A stretch of 64,000 bases of DNA from CALBZH01 sp964538515 (GTDB lineage Bacteria; Desulfobacterota; Syntrophobacteria; Syntrophobacterales; Syntrophobacteraceae), in contig CAZIEW010000016.1 of assembly GCA_964538515.1 (NCBI GenBank), positions 1-64,000 on the forward strand, in the 5' to 3' direction. A program made the translations under genes and the position numbers. Of the stretch, positions 8,046 through 17,016 are shown in pieces (within the stretch, counting starts at the first letter, position 1; every line of letters begins with the position of its first letter). Under the pieces are notes generated by a model. It was given only the letters and a program-made list of their open reading frames with translations. It was not told the origin of the DNA and did no database searches.

Positions 8046-10337
8046 ATGATGAAGCGGAATGGGGGACGTATTCTGTGCTGCGTGCTGGCTCTGTGGTTGA
8101 TGGCTCCGTGGGCGATCGCCGAGGAAGTGGATCCATCCGCGACGGCGGAAACGAAGAAGGAAACGAAGAAGGAAGCACCGACCGATAAGGACGCCGAGCT
8201 TCCCGAGGTCGTGGTTTCCGCCACCCGGACGGAGAAGGCTCTCGAATCGACCCCGGGAAGCGTCTCCGTCGTGACCCGAAAGGAAATCGAAAACAAGGGC
8301 GCTAAAACAGTGGACGAAGCGCTGGACACGGTCGTCGGCGCCTATGCCCCCCGAAATATCAGCGGCGGCATGATGGACTCCCTGGCCAATGCAGCCGTCA
8401 CGCTGCGAGGCATTCCACGAGCCGTCAACACGCTCTTCATGCTGGACGGCTTCGGCCTCAACGATTCCTATTCCGGCAGCCAGCGAAGCGCCCTGTCGAT
8501 CGCACCGGAAAACGTCGAGCGCATCGAGGTTGTCCGGGGACCGTTTTCGAGCCTGTACGGCGGCAACGCCATGGGAGGCGTGGTCAACGTGATCACGAGG
8601 ATGCCGGAACAACGGGAATTCGCTCTGAAATCGGGCTACGGCACGGCATGGGACCGGGGGGACGCCCCGGACGACGTGATGACCTGGTATGGCTCCGCGG
8701 GCGACAAGTTCTTCAACCGCCTGAGTCTTTTCGGGAGCTACGGCTACAAGAGCACCAACGGGTATCCCACGGACCTGAACATCCAGAGTGTCAGACCTCC
8801 CGCCGGGACAACAGGCTGGTCCGCGACGCAGACGCCCCAGGGCGATACCCGCTACTTGATCGGAGACAGGGGCGACAAGAGCTGGTGGGATGAAAACCTT
8901 ACCCTGAAAGCGAAATACGATTTTTCGGACACGACCAATCTTCGCTTCCTGTTCACACGTGCGATGTTTGAGTACGAGTATGAAAGCCCGCACACGTTCT
9001 TGAGGGATGCCGACGGCGACCCGGTGTGGTCGTACCGAACGTCCCAGGGACGGGTGCGCGAAGGCTCCTTTATCTCTCCCGGCGGCCGATCGGGGAACGA
9101 GGACTACATCTACAATCTCGCCTTCGAAACCGAAATCTCCCCCGTAAAAATCAAGGCCAACCTGGGATTCCTCGACCGCCCCCTGTATTACTACACCACC
9201 CCGAATGCCACGACCGCCATCCGGGGAGGGGGAACGGGGACCATCAACAAGACCTTCGCCGAAACCTACCAGGGTGACATCCAGTGCACGGTCCCCCTCT
9301 GGGGCCACCAGATCCTCACATTCGGCGGCTCCTACCGGCAGTCCTGGGCGGACACGAAGCGATTCAATCTATCTGACTGGCAGGACATCGACTCGATCAC
9401 GACCGACGACTACAAGGCCGGCGGCAACGAGCATTTGATCGGCGCCTTCCTCGAAGATGAGATCATGGTCCTCGACAATCTCACCCTCTTTCTTGGTTTT
9501 CGACACGACTGGTGGGAGACCTCCAGCGGCTATTTCAACCAGATCGGGGGGACAACGCCGTTTGACCGCCAGTATCCAACACGATCCTCGAGCGCCTTCA
9601 GCCCCAAGGCGTCCATCGTCTACAAGCCCTTCGAGCACACGACGCTGCGGGCCTCCGCCGGGCAGGCGTTCAGGCCCCCCACGGTCTATGAGCTTTACAG
9701 CGTCTTCATCTCTCGCGGCGTGACCACCACGGCCAACCCCAACCTCCAACCGGAGACCGTCACGTCCTGGGACATCGGGATCGAGCAGGGGCTGTGGAAA
9801 GGTGCCAAGGCGCGAGCCACGTATTTCGAGAATTACATGGAGGATCTCATCTACACGGTGACCCGAACGGAAACGTTGAGCGAGCGGGAGAACATCGGAA
9901 GCGCCGAAAGCCGGGGCGTGGAATTCGAGATCGAGCAGCGTTTCGACAAGTGGCTGCGGCTCTTTTCCAACTTCACGATCACCAATGCCTACGTGACCGA
10001 GAACCCCGGAAAGCCGGAGACCGTGGGCAAGAAGCTCGTCCAGGTGCCGGCCTTCATGTTCAACAACGGGGTGGACTTCACCTGGGGTCCCTTCTCGTCC
10101 TCCCTGGTGGGCCGCTATGTGGGCAAGCGCTACGCCAACGACGAGAACACGGACCGGTACAATCACGTCTACACGTCCTACGACCCGTACTTCCTGCTCG
10201 ACACGCGCCTGTCGTACAAGGTGACGGACTTCGCGACCGTGTCGTTCTATGTGGATAACATCCTGGACCGGGACTACTTCAGCTACTACAAGGCCCCCGG
10301 CAGGTCGTTCTTCGGCGAAGTGAGCTTCAAGTTTTAG
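8046..10337 (+). CDS. TonB-dependent outer-membrane receptor 2
   Basis: A 763-residue receptor. The signal peptide ends near AIA/EEV, and a Lys/Glu-rich stretch precedes the TonB box LPEVVVSATRTEKALE. Plug motifs include LFMLDGFGLND and RGPFSSLYGGNAMGG, and the barrel ends FFGEVSFKF. It resembles receptor 1 in the plug and may be an old duplicate with a different cargo. A GGGGGAG ribosome site precedes ATGATG. It lies between the ChlI and CobN-like genes, an unusual position that ties outer-membrane uptake to a chelatase, and is flanked on both sides by copies of the same structured element (7885 and 10423). Confidence 0.93.
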   Translation: MMKRNGGRILCCVLALWLMAPWAIAEEVDPSATAETKKETKKEAPTDKDAELPEVVVSATRTEKALESTPGSVSVVTRKEIENKGAKTVDEALDTVVGAYAPRNISGGMMDSLANAAVTLRGIPRAVNTLFMLDGFGLNDSYSGSQRSALSIAPENVERIEVVRGPFSSLYGGNAMGGVVNVITRMPEQREFALKSGYGTAWDRGDAPDDVMTWYGSAGDKFFNRLSLFGSYGYKSTNGYPTDLNIQSVRPPAGTTGWSATQTPQGDTRYLIGDRGDKSWWDENLTLKAKYDFSDTTNLRFLFTRAMFEYEYESPHTFLRDADGDPVWSYRTSQGRVREGSFISPGGRSGNEDYIYNLAFETEISPVKIKANLGFLDRPLYYYTTPNATTAIRGGGTGTINKTFAETYQGDIQCTVPLWGHQILTFGGSYRQSWADTKRFNLSDWQDIDSITTDDYKAGGNEHLIGAFLEDEIMVLDNLTLFLGFRHDWWETSSGYFNQIGGTTPFDRQYPTRSSSAFSPKASIVYKPFEHTTLRASAGQAFRPPTVYELYSVFISRGVTTTANPNLQPETVTSWDIGIEQGLWKGAKARATYFENYMEDLIYTVTRTETLSERENIGSAESRGVEFEIEQRFDKWLRLFSNFTITNAYVTENPGKPETVGKKLVQVPAFMFNNGVDFTWGPFSSSLVGRYVGKRYANDENTDRYNHVYTSYDPYFLLDTRLSYKVTDFATVSFYVDNILDRDYFSYYKAPGRSFFGEVSFKF

Positions 10338-10422
10338 GGCCGCGCGTGGCCCTGAGTTATTGCAGGATTCTCCGTGGCCCCATGTTCTCGGGCCACGGAG
10401 ACAGGTTGGGGCAACAAAAAAA

Positions 10423-10532
10423 GGAGGCACCCGCTCTCCGGCAAGAGTCCGCGGCTGCCTCCCCGTGGTGAAGCGCCTCGAGGCGAGGCCAACTTCAGGG
10501 GCACCATAGCACCGAGGCCGTCTCTCCGTCAA
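10423..10532 (+). ncRNA. Structured leader element, copy B (unassigned RNA)
   Basis: Second copy of the element at 7885. The outer stem here is GGAGGCA.CCCGC / GCGGCTGCCTCC, with different bases from copy A but pairing preserved. The core at 10431-10458 is identical to 7894-7921, followed by GTGGTGAAGCG. It lies in the 415-nt gap between TonB receptor 2 and cobN, about 220 nt before the cobN start. Read on the minus strand, the hairpin is followed by seven T residues, so it could also act as a terminator for antisense transcription. The remaining gap (10533-10752) shows only GC-rich sequence and no ORF of note. Confidence 0.5.
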
Positions 10533-10752
10533 ATTCATCAGGGAAGCCCCGAAGCGCATCATCCGACGGAGCAAAAAGACAAGATTCACCGCGGAGAGCG
10601 CAGCGGGGCTATAGGCTGAGTCTCACCGGTCCCATCGTCCTATTCCCCTGTCGCTTCTCCGCGGTCTCTGCGCTCGCCGCGGTGAAGAGGATTTTTGATC
10701 GTTGGAGCGTTCTGAAACCATTTCAGGGGCTCGCAGGAGCCCGGGAGGCAGC

Positions 10753-13700
10753 ATGACGATGAGCGTCAAGATCGTTTCACTGACCTGGAAGAGCCACGTG
10801 GCACCGCTGGTGCGAGCCGCCGCGAAGCTGGACTGGCTGGAGCTCACCGCCCATTCGAGCACCGGCCTGGACGAAGATCCCCTGAAAGTGCAGGAAATCG
10901 TCAGGGGATTCAAGGAGGCGGATATTCTCCTCTTCTATCGCTCCAGCGAAGGATTCTGGAACCTCATCGAACAGGAGATCGCCGAGCGCGGCTCGGCCAT
11001 GCCGCCCATCATCTGCGTGGGGCACGACCCCTCTCTCTGGGCGCTCTCCACGGCCAAGCCGACCCTCGTCGCCACCTGCTACAGCTTCATGACGTACGGC
11101 GGCGAGGAGAACCTCGGAAACCTCCTGCGCTGCATGGCCCGTGAGATCCTGGGGTCCGACGTCACCTACGATCCTCCCAAGCCGGTCCCGTGGGAAGGGT
11201 TTTACCATCCCAAGGCGCCGACGAAACACTTCGAGACCCTCGAGCAATACCTGGCCTGGTACCAGCCGAAAGACCGGCCCACCGTCGGGATCCTTTTTTC
11301 GCGCTTCTACTGGGTGGCGGACAGTGTCGCGGTCGAGGACCACCTCATCGGGGAGCTGGAATCGCTCGGGCTCAATGTCATCCCCCTCTTTTCCTACAGC
11401 GTCCGGGACGATGCCCTCGGGACCCGGAGCAGCGGCGAGGTGGTCGAGGACTTTTTCATCGATGAATCGGGCAAGTCCCGGATCGACGCCCTGGTCAAGC
11501 TGCAGCCCTTTTTCCTGGGCGGTCGGCGGGGGAGAGATTTGAGCGACGGCAGGGAGGCGGCCACCGGCGTCGAGCTTTTGAAGCAGCTGGATGTCCCCGT
11601 CTTTCAGCCCATCACCGCGTTCCACAAATCGATCGACGCCTGGGAGGCCGACGCCCAGGGGCTGGGGACGGATATCGCGTGGTCCGTGGCCCTGCCCGAA
11701 TTCGAGGGCGTGATCGAGCCGATCATCATCGGGGCGAGCCGCAAGACCGAGGACGACGAGTCGGGCGCCACCCTGGAGCTCAGGTCGCCCATCGAGGAGC
11801 GGTCCGCCCGCCTCGCACGGCGCGTCCGAAAATGGGTCGACCTCAGGCGGAAGGCCGTTCCCGAGCGCAAGGTCGCCTTCGTGCTGCACAACAACCCCTG
11901 CGCGTCGGTGGAGGCCACCGTGGGCGGCGGCGCCAACCTGGACACCCTCGAGAGCGTCGCCCGCGTCCTCCATCGCATGAAAGAGCATGGCTACAGCGTC
12001 ACCCCGCCCGAGAACGGCAAGGAGCTCATCGAGACCATCATGGACCGCAAGGCCATCTCCGAGTTCCGCTGGACCACGGTGGACGAGATCGTGAAGAAGG
12101 GCGGGGTGCTCGGGCGCGTTTCCGTGGACGACTACCGGCGCTGGTTCGACACCTTTCCGGAGCGGACCCGGGTGCGCATGTCCGAAGCCTGGGGAAACCC
12201 GCCGGGCGAGGAAATGAACGGCATGCCGCCCGCCATGGTTTTCGAGAACGACATCCTGGTGACCGGCGTTCCGTACGGGAACGCGGTGGTGTGCGTTCAG
12301 CCCAAGCGGGGCTGCGCCGGCCCGCGATGCGACGGGCGGGTCTGCAAGATCCTTCACGATCCCGACGTGCCGCCGCCCCACCAGTATCTGGCGACCTACC
12401 GCTACCTCGAGGACACCTTCGGCGTGGACGCGGTGGTTCACGTGGGCACCCACGGAAACCTCGAGTTCCTGCCTGGAAAAGGCGTCGGCCTTTCCGAGGC
12501 CTGTCTCCCCGACCTTTCCATCCACGAGCTGCCGCACCTCTACATTTACAACTCGGACAATCCTCCCGAGGGAACGATTGCCAAGCGCCGTAGCTGCGCC
12601 ACGCTGGTGGACCACATGCAGACCGTGATGACCCAGGGCGGACTCTACGAGGAGCTCGAGGAGCTCGAGCGGCATCTCGCCGAATACGAACAGGCCAAGA
12701 TCACGGAAAAGGGGCGTGCGCACAGTCTCGAGCACCTGATCCTGGACCTCCTCGAGAAGACCAACCTCAAGCAGGAGATCCGGCTCACGGACGACATGCC
12801 CTTCGACGACGTCGCGAAGGCCACCCACGAGGCCCTGAGCCGCATCCGAAACACCCAGGTCCAGGACGGCATGCACATCTTCGGGGAGCTCCCCGAGGGC
12901 GAAAGCCGGGTCGCGTTCATCAATTCCGTCGTCCGGTACGACGCGGGCCAGGACGTGTCGCTGCGCAAGCTCATCTGCAAGTCCATGGGTCTCGAGCTGC
13001 AGCAGCTCATGAAGGACCAGGGGGCCGTGCACCCGGACTATCGCATGAGCCACGGGCAGCTGCTGGAAGAGATCGATACGATGAGCAAGCGTGTCATCGC
13101 GGGGATCATTGAGTCGAGAAACGGCGGTCTGCGCAAGCGATTTATCGAAATCCTCGGGGAGCGGCTCCGGGCCGATGTCCTGGACGACGAACTGGAGCTG
13201 ATCCGAGGGAAGGTACTCGACCTCGATGACCGAATCGGGGAATCGCGGGAGATCGAGGCGCTGCTCCACGGCTTCGACGGCGGCTACATCCCGGCCGGCC
13301 CGTCGGGGCTGGTCACCCGGGGACGGGACGACGTGCTCCCCACCGGGCGCAACTTCTATTCCCTGGATCCCCAGCGGGTCCCCACCAAGGCAGCGTTCCA
13401 GGTGGGCGAGCGGCTCGCTCAGTCGGTCATCGAAAAACACCAGCGCGAGGAAGGCAGATTCCCGGAAAACGTGGCCATCTTCTGGATGTGCACGGACATC
13501 ATGTGGTCCGACGGCGAAGGCATGGCCCAGATCTTTGCGCTGCTCGGGGTGCGGCCGACCTGGCTTTCAAACGGACGCGTCAACGGGTTCGAGATCATTC
13601 CGCTCGAAGAGCTCGGACGCCCGCGTGTGGACGTCACCATCCGGGTCTCGGGGATCACCCGGGACAACTTCCCCAACTGCGTGGAGCTCATGGACGAAGC

Positions 13701-14673
13701 CGTGCAGGCCGTGGCCGCGCTGGATGAGCCCGTCGAGATGAATTTTGTGCGCAAGCACACCCTCGAGCAACTCGAAGCGGAAGGCCAGGATCCGACCAAT
13801 AAGGAGATTTGGCGCAAGGCCACCTACCGCGTGTTTTCGGCCAAGCCGGGCACCTACATGGCCGGGGTGAATCTCGCCGTCTATGCCTCCGCGTGGAAGG
13901 ACGAGGCGGATCTCGCGGACATCTTCGTCTACTGGAACGGCTACGCTTACGGCAAGGGGGTCTTCGGCGAGGAGTCCCAGAAGCAGCTCATCCACAGCTT
14001 GAAGAGCGTGGACGTCACCTTCAACAAGGTGGTGACCGATGAATCCGACCTCTTCAACTGCTGCTGCTACTTCGGCACCCACGGCGGCATGACGGCAGCC
14101 GCCCGGTCCATCTCGGGCAGGGAGGTGCGCAGCTATTACGGCGACACCCGGGAGCCGGAGAACGTCGAGGTCCGGGACCTCGCCGACGAAGTCCGGCGGG
14201 TCGTGCGCACCAAGCTTCTCAACCCTCGGTGGATCGACGGCATGAAGCGCCACGGCTACAAGGGGGCCGGCGACATCTCCAAGCGGGTCGGCCGGGTCTA
14301 CGGCTGGGAGTCGACGACGCAGGAAGTGGACGACTGGATCTTCGACGACATCGCCAAGACCTTCGTGCTCGACGAGGAAAATCGAAAATTCTTCGAGGAG
14401 AACAACCCATGGGCTCTGGAGGAGATCGGCCGTCGGCTGCTCGAAGCTTTTGAGCGGGGACTCTGGAATGCGGACCCCGAAGTCCTGGAGGAGCTCAAGA
14501 ACTATTACCTCGAAATCGAGGGCTGGATCGAGGACCGCATGGGAGACGTCACCGGCGAATTCCAGGGCGGCTCGGTGGACATCCTGACCACCGAAGACGT
14601 CGAGAACTGGGGCGCCATGATGACCGAGGTCAAACAGAAGCTGAGCGCCTTACGGTCCGGCAAGCCGGCGTGA
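10753..14673 (+). CDS. CobN/BchH-like chelatase large subunit 1
   Basis: A 1306-residue large subunit of a class I chelatase, the part that binds the tetrapyrrole. It carries the family core HVGTHGNLEFLPGKGVGLS, intermediate between CobN (HGTLEWLPGK) and BchH (HGALEFMPGK). The expected LPTGRNFYSLDPQRVPT and RHGYKGAGDISKRVGRVYGW blocks follow. A C-x4-C-x4-C cluster (C521, C526, C531) just before the core and a CCC triplet in the C-terminal part (NCCCYFGTHGG) are unusual and absent from CobN 2 of this window. The start is ATG 10753 with GGGAGG upstream. With ChlD and ChlI nearby, all three subunits are present. A cobalt-insertion role is doubtful because CbiK is also encoded; metal removal or another macrocycle are alternatives. 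Confidence 0.9.
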   Translation: MTMSVKIVSLTWKSHVAPLVRAAAKLDWLELTAHSSTGLDEDPLKVQEIVRGFKEADILLFYRSSEGFWNLIEQEIAERGSAMPPIICVGHDPSLWALSTAKPTLVATCYSFMTYGGEENLGNLLRCMAREILGSDVTYDPPKPVPWEGFYHPKAPTKHFETLEQYLAWYQPKDRPTVGILFSRFYWVADSVAVEDHLIGELESLGLNVIPLFSYSVRDDALGTRSSGEVVEDFFIDESGKSRIDALVKLQPFFLGGRRGRDLSDGREAATGVELLKQLDVPVFQPITAFHKSIDAWEADAQGLGTDIAWSVALPEFEGVIEPIIIGASRKTEDDESGATLELRSPIEERSARLARRVRKWVDLRRKAVPERKVAFVLHNNPCASVEATVGGGANLDTLESVARVLHRMKEHGYSVTPPENGKELIETIMDRKAISEFRWTTVDEIVKKGGVLGRVSVDDYRRWFDTFPERTRVRMSEAWGNPPGEEMNGMPPAMVFENDILVTGVPYGNAVVCVQPKRGCAGPRCDGRVCKILHDPDVPPPHQYLATYRYLEDTFGVDAVVHVGTHGNLEFLPGKGVGLSEACLPDLSIHELPHLYIYNSDNPPEGTIAKRRSCATLVDHMQTVMTQGGLYEELEELERHLAEYEQAKITEKGRAHSLEHLILDLLEKTNLKQEIRLTDDMPFDDVAKATHEALSRIRNTQVQDGMHIFGELPEGESRVAFINSVVRYDAGQDVSLRKLICKSMGLELQQLMKDQGAVHPDYRMSHGQLLEEIDTMSKRVIAGIIESRNGGLRKRFIEILGERLRADVLDDELELIRGKVLDLDDRIGESREIEALLHGFDGGYIPAGPSGLVTRGRDDVLPTGRNFYSLDPQRVPTKAAFQVGERLAQSVIEKHQREEGRFPENVAIFWMCTDIMWSDGEGMAQIFALLGVRPTWLSNGRVNGFEIIPLEELGRPRVDVTIRVSGITRDNFPNCVELMDEAVQAVAALDEPVEMNFVRKHTLEQLEAEGQDPTNKEIWRKATYRVFSAKPGTYMAGVNLAVYASAWKDEADLADIFVYWNGYAYGKGVFGEESQKQLIHSLKSVDVTFNKVVTDESDLFNCCCYFGTHGGMTAAARSISGREVRSYYGDTREPENVEVRDLADEVRRVVRTKLLNPRWIDGMKRHGYKGAGDISKRVGRVYGWESTTQEVDDWIFDDIAKTFVLDEENRKFFEENNPWALEEIGRRLLEAFERGLWNADPEVLEELKNYYLEIEGWIEDRMGDVTGEFQGGSVDILTTEDVENWGAMMTEVKQKLSALRSGKPA

Positions 14674-14777
14674 CGTCTCGTTGGTGTGGCCTTAATCGAC
14701 CGCCAATGCTGTTGAGCAGGAGGATGTCACGGGGCAGATGAACCGTCACACCATGAGATGTCCGCAATCAGAGCAAA

Positions 14778-14860
14778 CGTCATCCCGGCAATCTCTGAGC
14801 CGGGATCCAGGCATTTCCATGATTGCTGTGGATTCCGGCTTGACAATTGCCGGAATGACG
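14778..14860. repeat. Imperfect palindromic repeat, CGTCATCCCGG family, copy 2
   Basis: Begins CGTCATCCCGGCA and ends GCCGGAATGACG, with GGATCCAGG/CTGTGGATTCC inner arms. It is a full-length copy of the element at 249-329 and sits in the 343-nt gap between cobN and the flavodoxin-ferredoxin gene. The rest of that gap (14861-15016) shows no gene; an AGGAGAAG site just before 15017 serves the next ORF. Confidence 0.7.
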
Positions 14861-15016
14861 TTTCTCGAGGTTTGGCTCGCCTAAGGAGCACGCACTTGTG
14901 TGGCTGTGTACCAAGCCCATGGCACCCGCTCCATCGTGACTCAGGCTCATTGCACCTAACCCGACAACATTGCCGTCACCATCGGGCGATTCCGGGCCCA
15001 AGACGGAGGAGAAGCT

Positions 15017-15949
15017 ATGAAGGCGTTGATCATTCATTTTTCGCAAACGGGAAATACACGCAGAATTGCCGAATGCATCCACCAGGGCATCCTGGACGCG
15101 GGGGCTGCTTGCGATCTGAAGCCGATGCGCGAGGTGGAGACGGGAATCGTGGGCCATTACGACTTGGTGGGGATAGGGGCTCCGGTCTTTTATTATAAGG
15201 AGCCCTTCAACGTAACGGATTTCATCAACGCACTCCCCGACCTTCATGGACAGCCATGGTTTGTCTTCTGTACCCATGGAAATGTTATTGGTAACTTCTT
15301 TCCATCCATGACGGACATACTTAGGCAACGGGGCGCTCATGTCATCGGATATCACAATACCTACGCCGATATCACGGTCCCGTTTTATCCAAAGCACAGC
15401 TATACCTCAGGACACCCCGACTCATACGACCTCGAAGAAGCAAAAGCATTCGGAAGCAACATGATCAAGACCATGGAAGAGGTAAGTGGTCAACAGCATT
15501 ATGCTATTGACGAGTCTTTCCCTATCTCTTCCGAGGAATGGATTCAAGACAGCCACAGGTTGACACGAGAGGCGTTGAAAGCAAACCTTCCGAAATTGAA
15601 TCTTAACCGAGATACCTGTATCCAATGCGGAGAATGCGAAGATGAATGTCCTGTTCAAGGCATTGATGTCGATGCCGAGCCGCCCCGTATTCAGGATCCT
15701 TGTATCTACTGCTTCCGGTGCGTGAACATCTGCCCGACGCTTTCCATTCAAGGCGACTGGGATCCGATGGTGCGCATGGCCCCCGCGAATTACGAGCGCT
15801 ACAAGAAGGAGCTCGACAAGGCTGCCGCGCGCGGCGAATTCCGATGGCTGATGGATCCCGATACCCTCGATCTCGGAATGCCGTTCCACAAGCAGCGAGA
15901 GCGTGAGCTGGGGATGAAGCCGGAACGGAAGGAGGACCCCGAGAAATGA
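15017..15949 (+). CDS. EFR1-type flavodoxin / 2x[4Fe-4S] ferredoxin fusion
   Basis: A 310-residue soluble electron-transfer protein. The N-terminal 150 residues form a flavodoxin fold with the FMN-phosphate loop HFSQTGNTRRIA. The C-terminal part holds two CxxCxxCxxxCP clusters (CIQCGECEDECP and CIYCFRCVNICP), each expected to bind a [4Fe-4S] centre. AGGAG precedes the ATG. Its stop overlaps the start of the metal-chelate binding protein (15946-15949), so it heads the BtuFCD-like operon. An electron carrier in this position could reduce an imported metal centre or supply a reductive demetallation step; that role is inference. Confidence 0.9.
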   Translation: MKALIIHFSQTGNTRRIAECIHQGILDAGAACDLKPMREVETGIVGHYDLVGIGAPVFYYKEPFNVTDFINALPDLHGQPWFVFCTHGNVIGNFFPSMTDILRQRGAHVIGYHNTYADITVPFYPKHSYTSGHPDSYDLEEAKAFGSNMIKTMEEVSGQQHYAIDESFPISSEEWIQDSHRLTREALKANLPKLNLNRDTCIQCGECEDECPVQGIDVDAEPPRIQDPCIYCFRCVNICPTLSIQGDWDPMVRMAPANYERYKKELDKAAARGEFRWLMDPDTLDLGMPFHKQRERELGMKPERKEDPEK

Positions 15950-17016
15950 CTCGGACGCGGATTAGCGTGCAGCATCGGCATGAGCGGGCCACGGCTGTCA
16001 TCCTTGCCTGCCTGGCACTGCTGCTCGTCCGGGGGCCCGCGAGGGCCGCCGAGCCCAAAGCGTCTTTCACCCTCACCGATGCGCTGGGCAACATGGTGGA
16101 GGTGCCCTCGCCGGCCCGGCGCATCGTGGTGACCAACGGAGACGCGGCGGAGATCCTCTGCGCGCTGGGCGCCGGGGACCGCATCGTCGGCGTCACGGAC
16201 CACATCGCGGGGTCCGGCGCCGATTTGCTCCCACAGCTCAAGGGACGGCCTATCGTCGGGTCGTCCCAGACGCCGAGCGTCGAGCGAATCATCGAGCTTC
16301 AGCCCGATCTGGTCATCGCCTATGAAATGTGGATGTCGCGGGAGGCCTTCGAGGCCAAGCTCAACCCCGTCGGCATCCCGGTGATTCGGCTCTATTGCTA
16401 CCGCCTGGAGCACCTTGAATCCGACATCCGGGTGCTCGGGAAAATCGCCGGGAATGAGACGAAGGCGGAGGAGTATGTTCAACACTTCCGAAAGCTCCTG
16501 GACGAAGTGAAGAAGCGGCTGGCGGGACTGTCGAAGAAGACCCGCGTCTACGCCGAATCCTACCGGGATTATTCGACGGTCGCCCGCGGGTCCGGAGCGG
16601 ATACGCTCCTCGAGGCAGCTGGCGTCGACAACATCGCCCTCTCGCAGCCCGTCCCCTTTCCCAGCATCACACCCGAGTGGGTTGTGGATCAAAACCCCGA
16701 GGTGATCCTCAAGGCCTCGAGCTCCGCGTGGCTCAAGATGGGGTATGGAATCTCGGATGTCGACGCCGTTCGGGCCTTTCGGGAGGGGCTCATGAATCGG
16801 CCCGCGTGGAGCCGCATCGAGGCGGTGAGGCAGGGCCGGGTCTTTATGCTTTCCAACGAAATCTGGACCGGCCCGAGGGCCCCCGTCGGGATCCTCACCA
16901 TCGCCAAGTGGTGCTACCCCGATCGCTTCCAGGACATCGACCCGGAGGCGGTGCACCGGGACTGGCTGCTCAAGTGGCACGGGAGAGAGCTGAAGGGGAT
17001 TTATGTCTACCCTTGA
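15946..17016 (+). CDS. BtuF/FecB-type periplasmic substrate-binding protein
   Basis: A 356-residue periplasmic binding protein of the iron-chelate/cobalamin class. A signal peptide ends near RGPARA/AEP. The periplasmic-binding fold begins with a DALGNMVEVPSPARRIVV stretch, and the PDLVIAYEMW segment and long interdomain helix are typical of the BtuF/FhuD group. It overlaps the flavodoxin-ferredoxin stop upstream and the permease start downstream (17003-17016), indicating one transcript. Cargo would be delivered to the permease at 17003. Specificity for heme, corrinoid or a ferric chelate cannot be told by eye. Confidence 0.9.
   Translation: MTRTRISVQHRHERATAVILACLALLLVRGPARAAEPKASFTLTDALGNMVEVPSPARRIVVTNGDAAEILCALGAGDRIVGVTDHIAGSGADLLPQLKGRPIVGSSQTPSVERIIELQPDLVIAYEMWMSREAFEAKLNPVGIPVIRLYCYRLEHLESDIRVLGKIAGNETKAEEYVQHFRKLLDEVKKRLAGLSKKTRVYAESYRDYSTVARGSGADTLLEAAGVDNIALSQPVPFPSITPEWVVDQNPEVILKASSSAWLKMGYGISDVDAVRAFREGLMNRPAWSRIEAVRQGRVFMLSNEIWTGPRAPVGILTIAKWCYPDRFQDIDPEAVHRDWLLKWHGRELKGIYVYP

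Noticed and set aside
7885..10532. CRISPR-like direct repeats flanking TonB receptor 2
   Set aside because: Only two copies about 2.5 kb apart with a gene between them and no spacers or cas genes.
10777..13440. Minus-strand open frame of 887 codons opposite cobN 1
   Set aside because: Composition is typical of an antisense shadow and no domain is visible; the plus strand has all CobN motifs.
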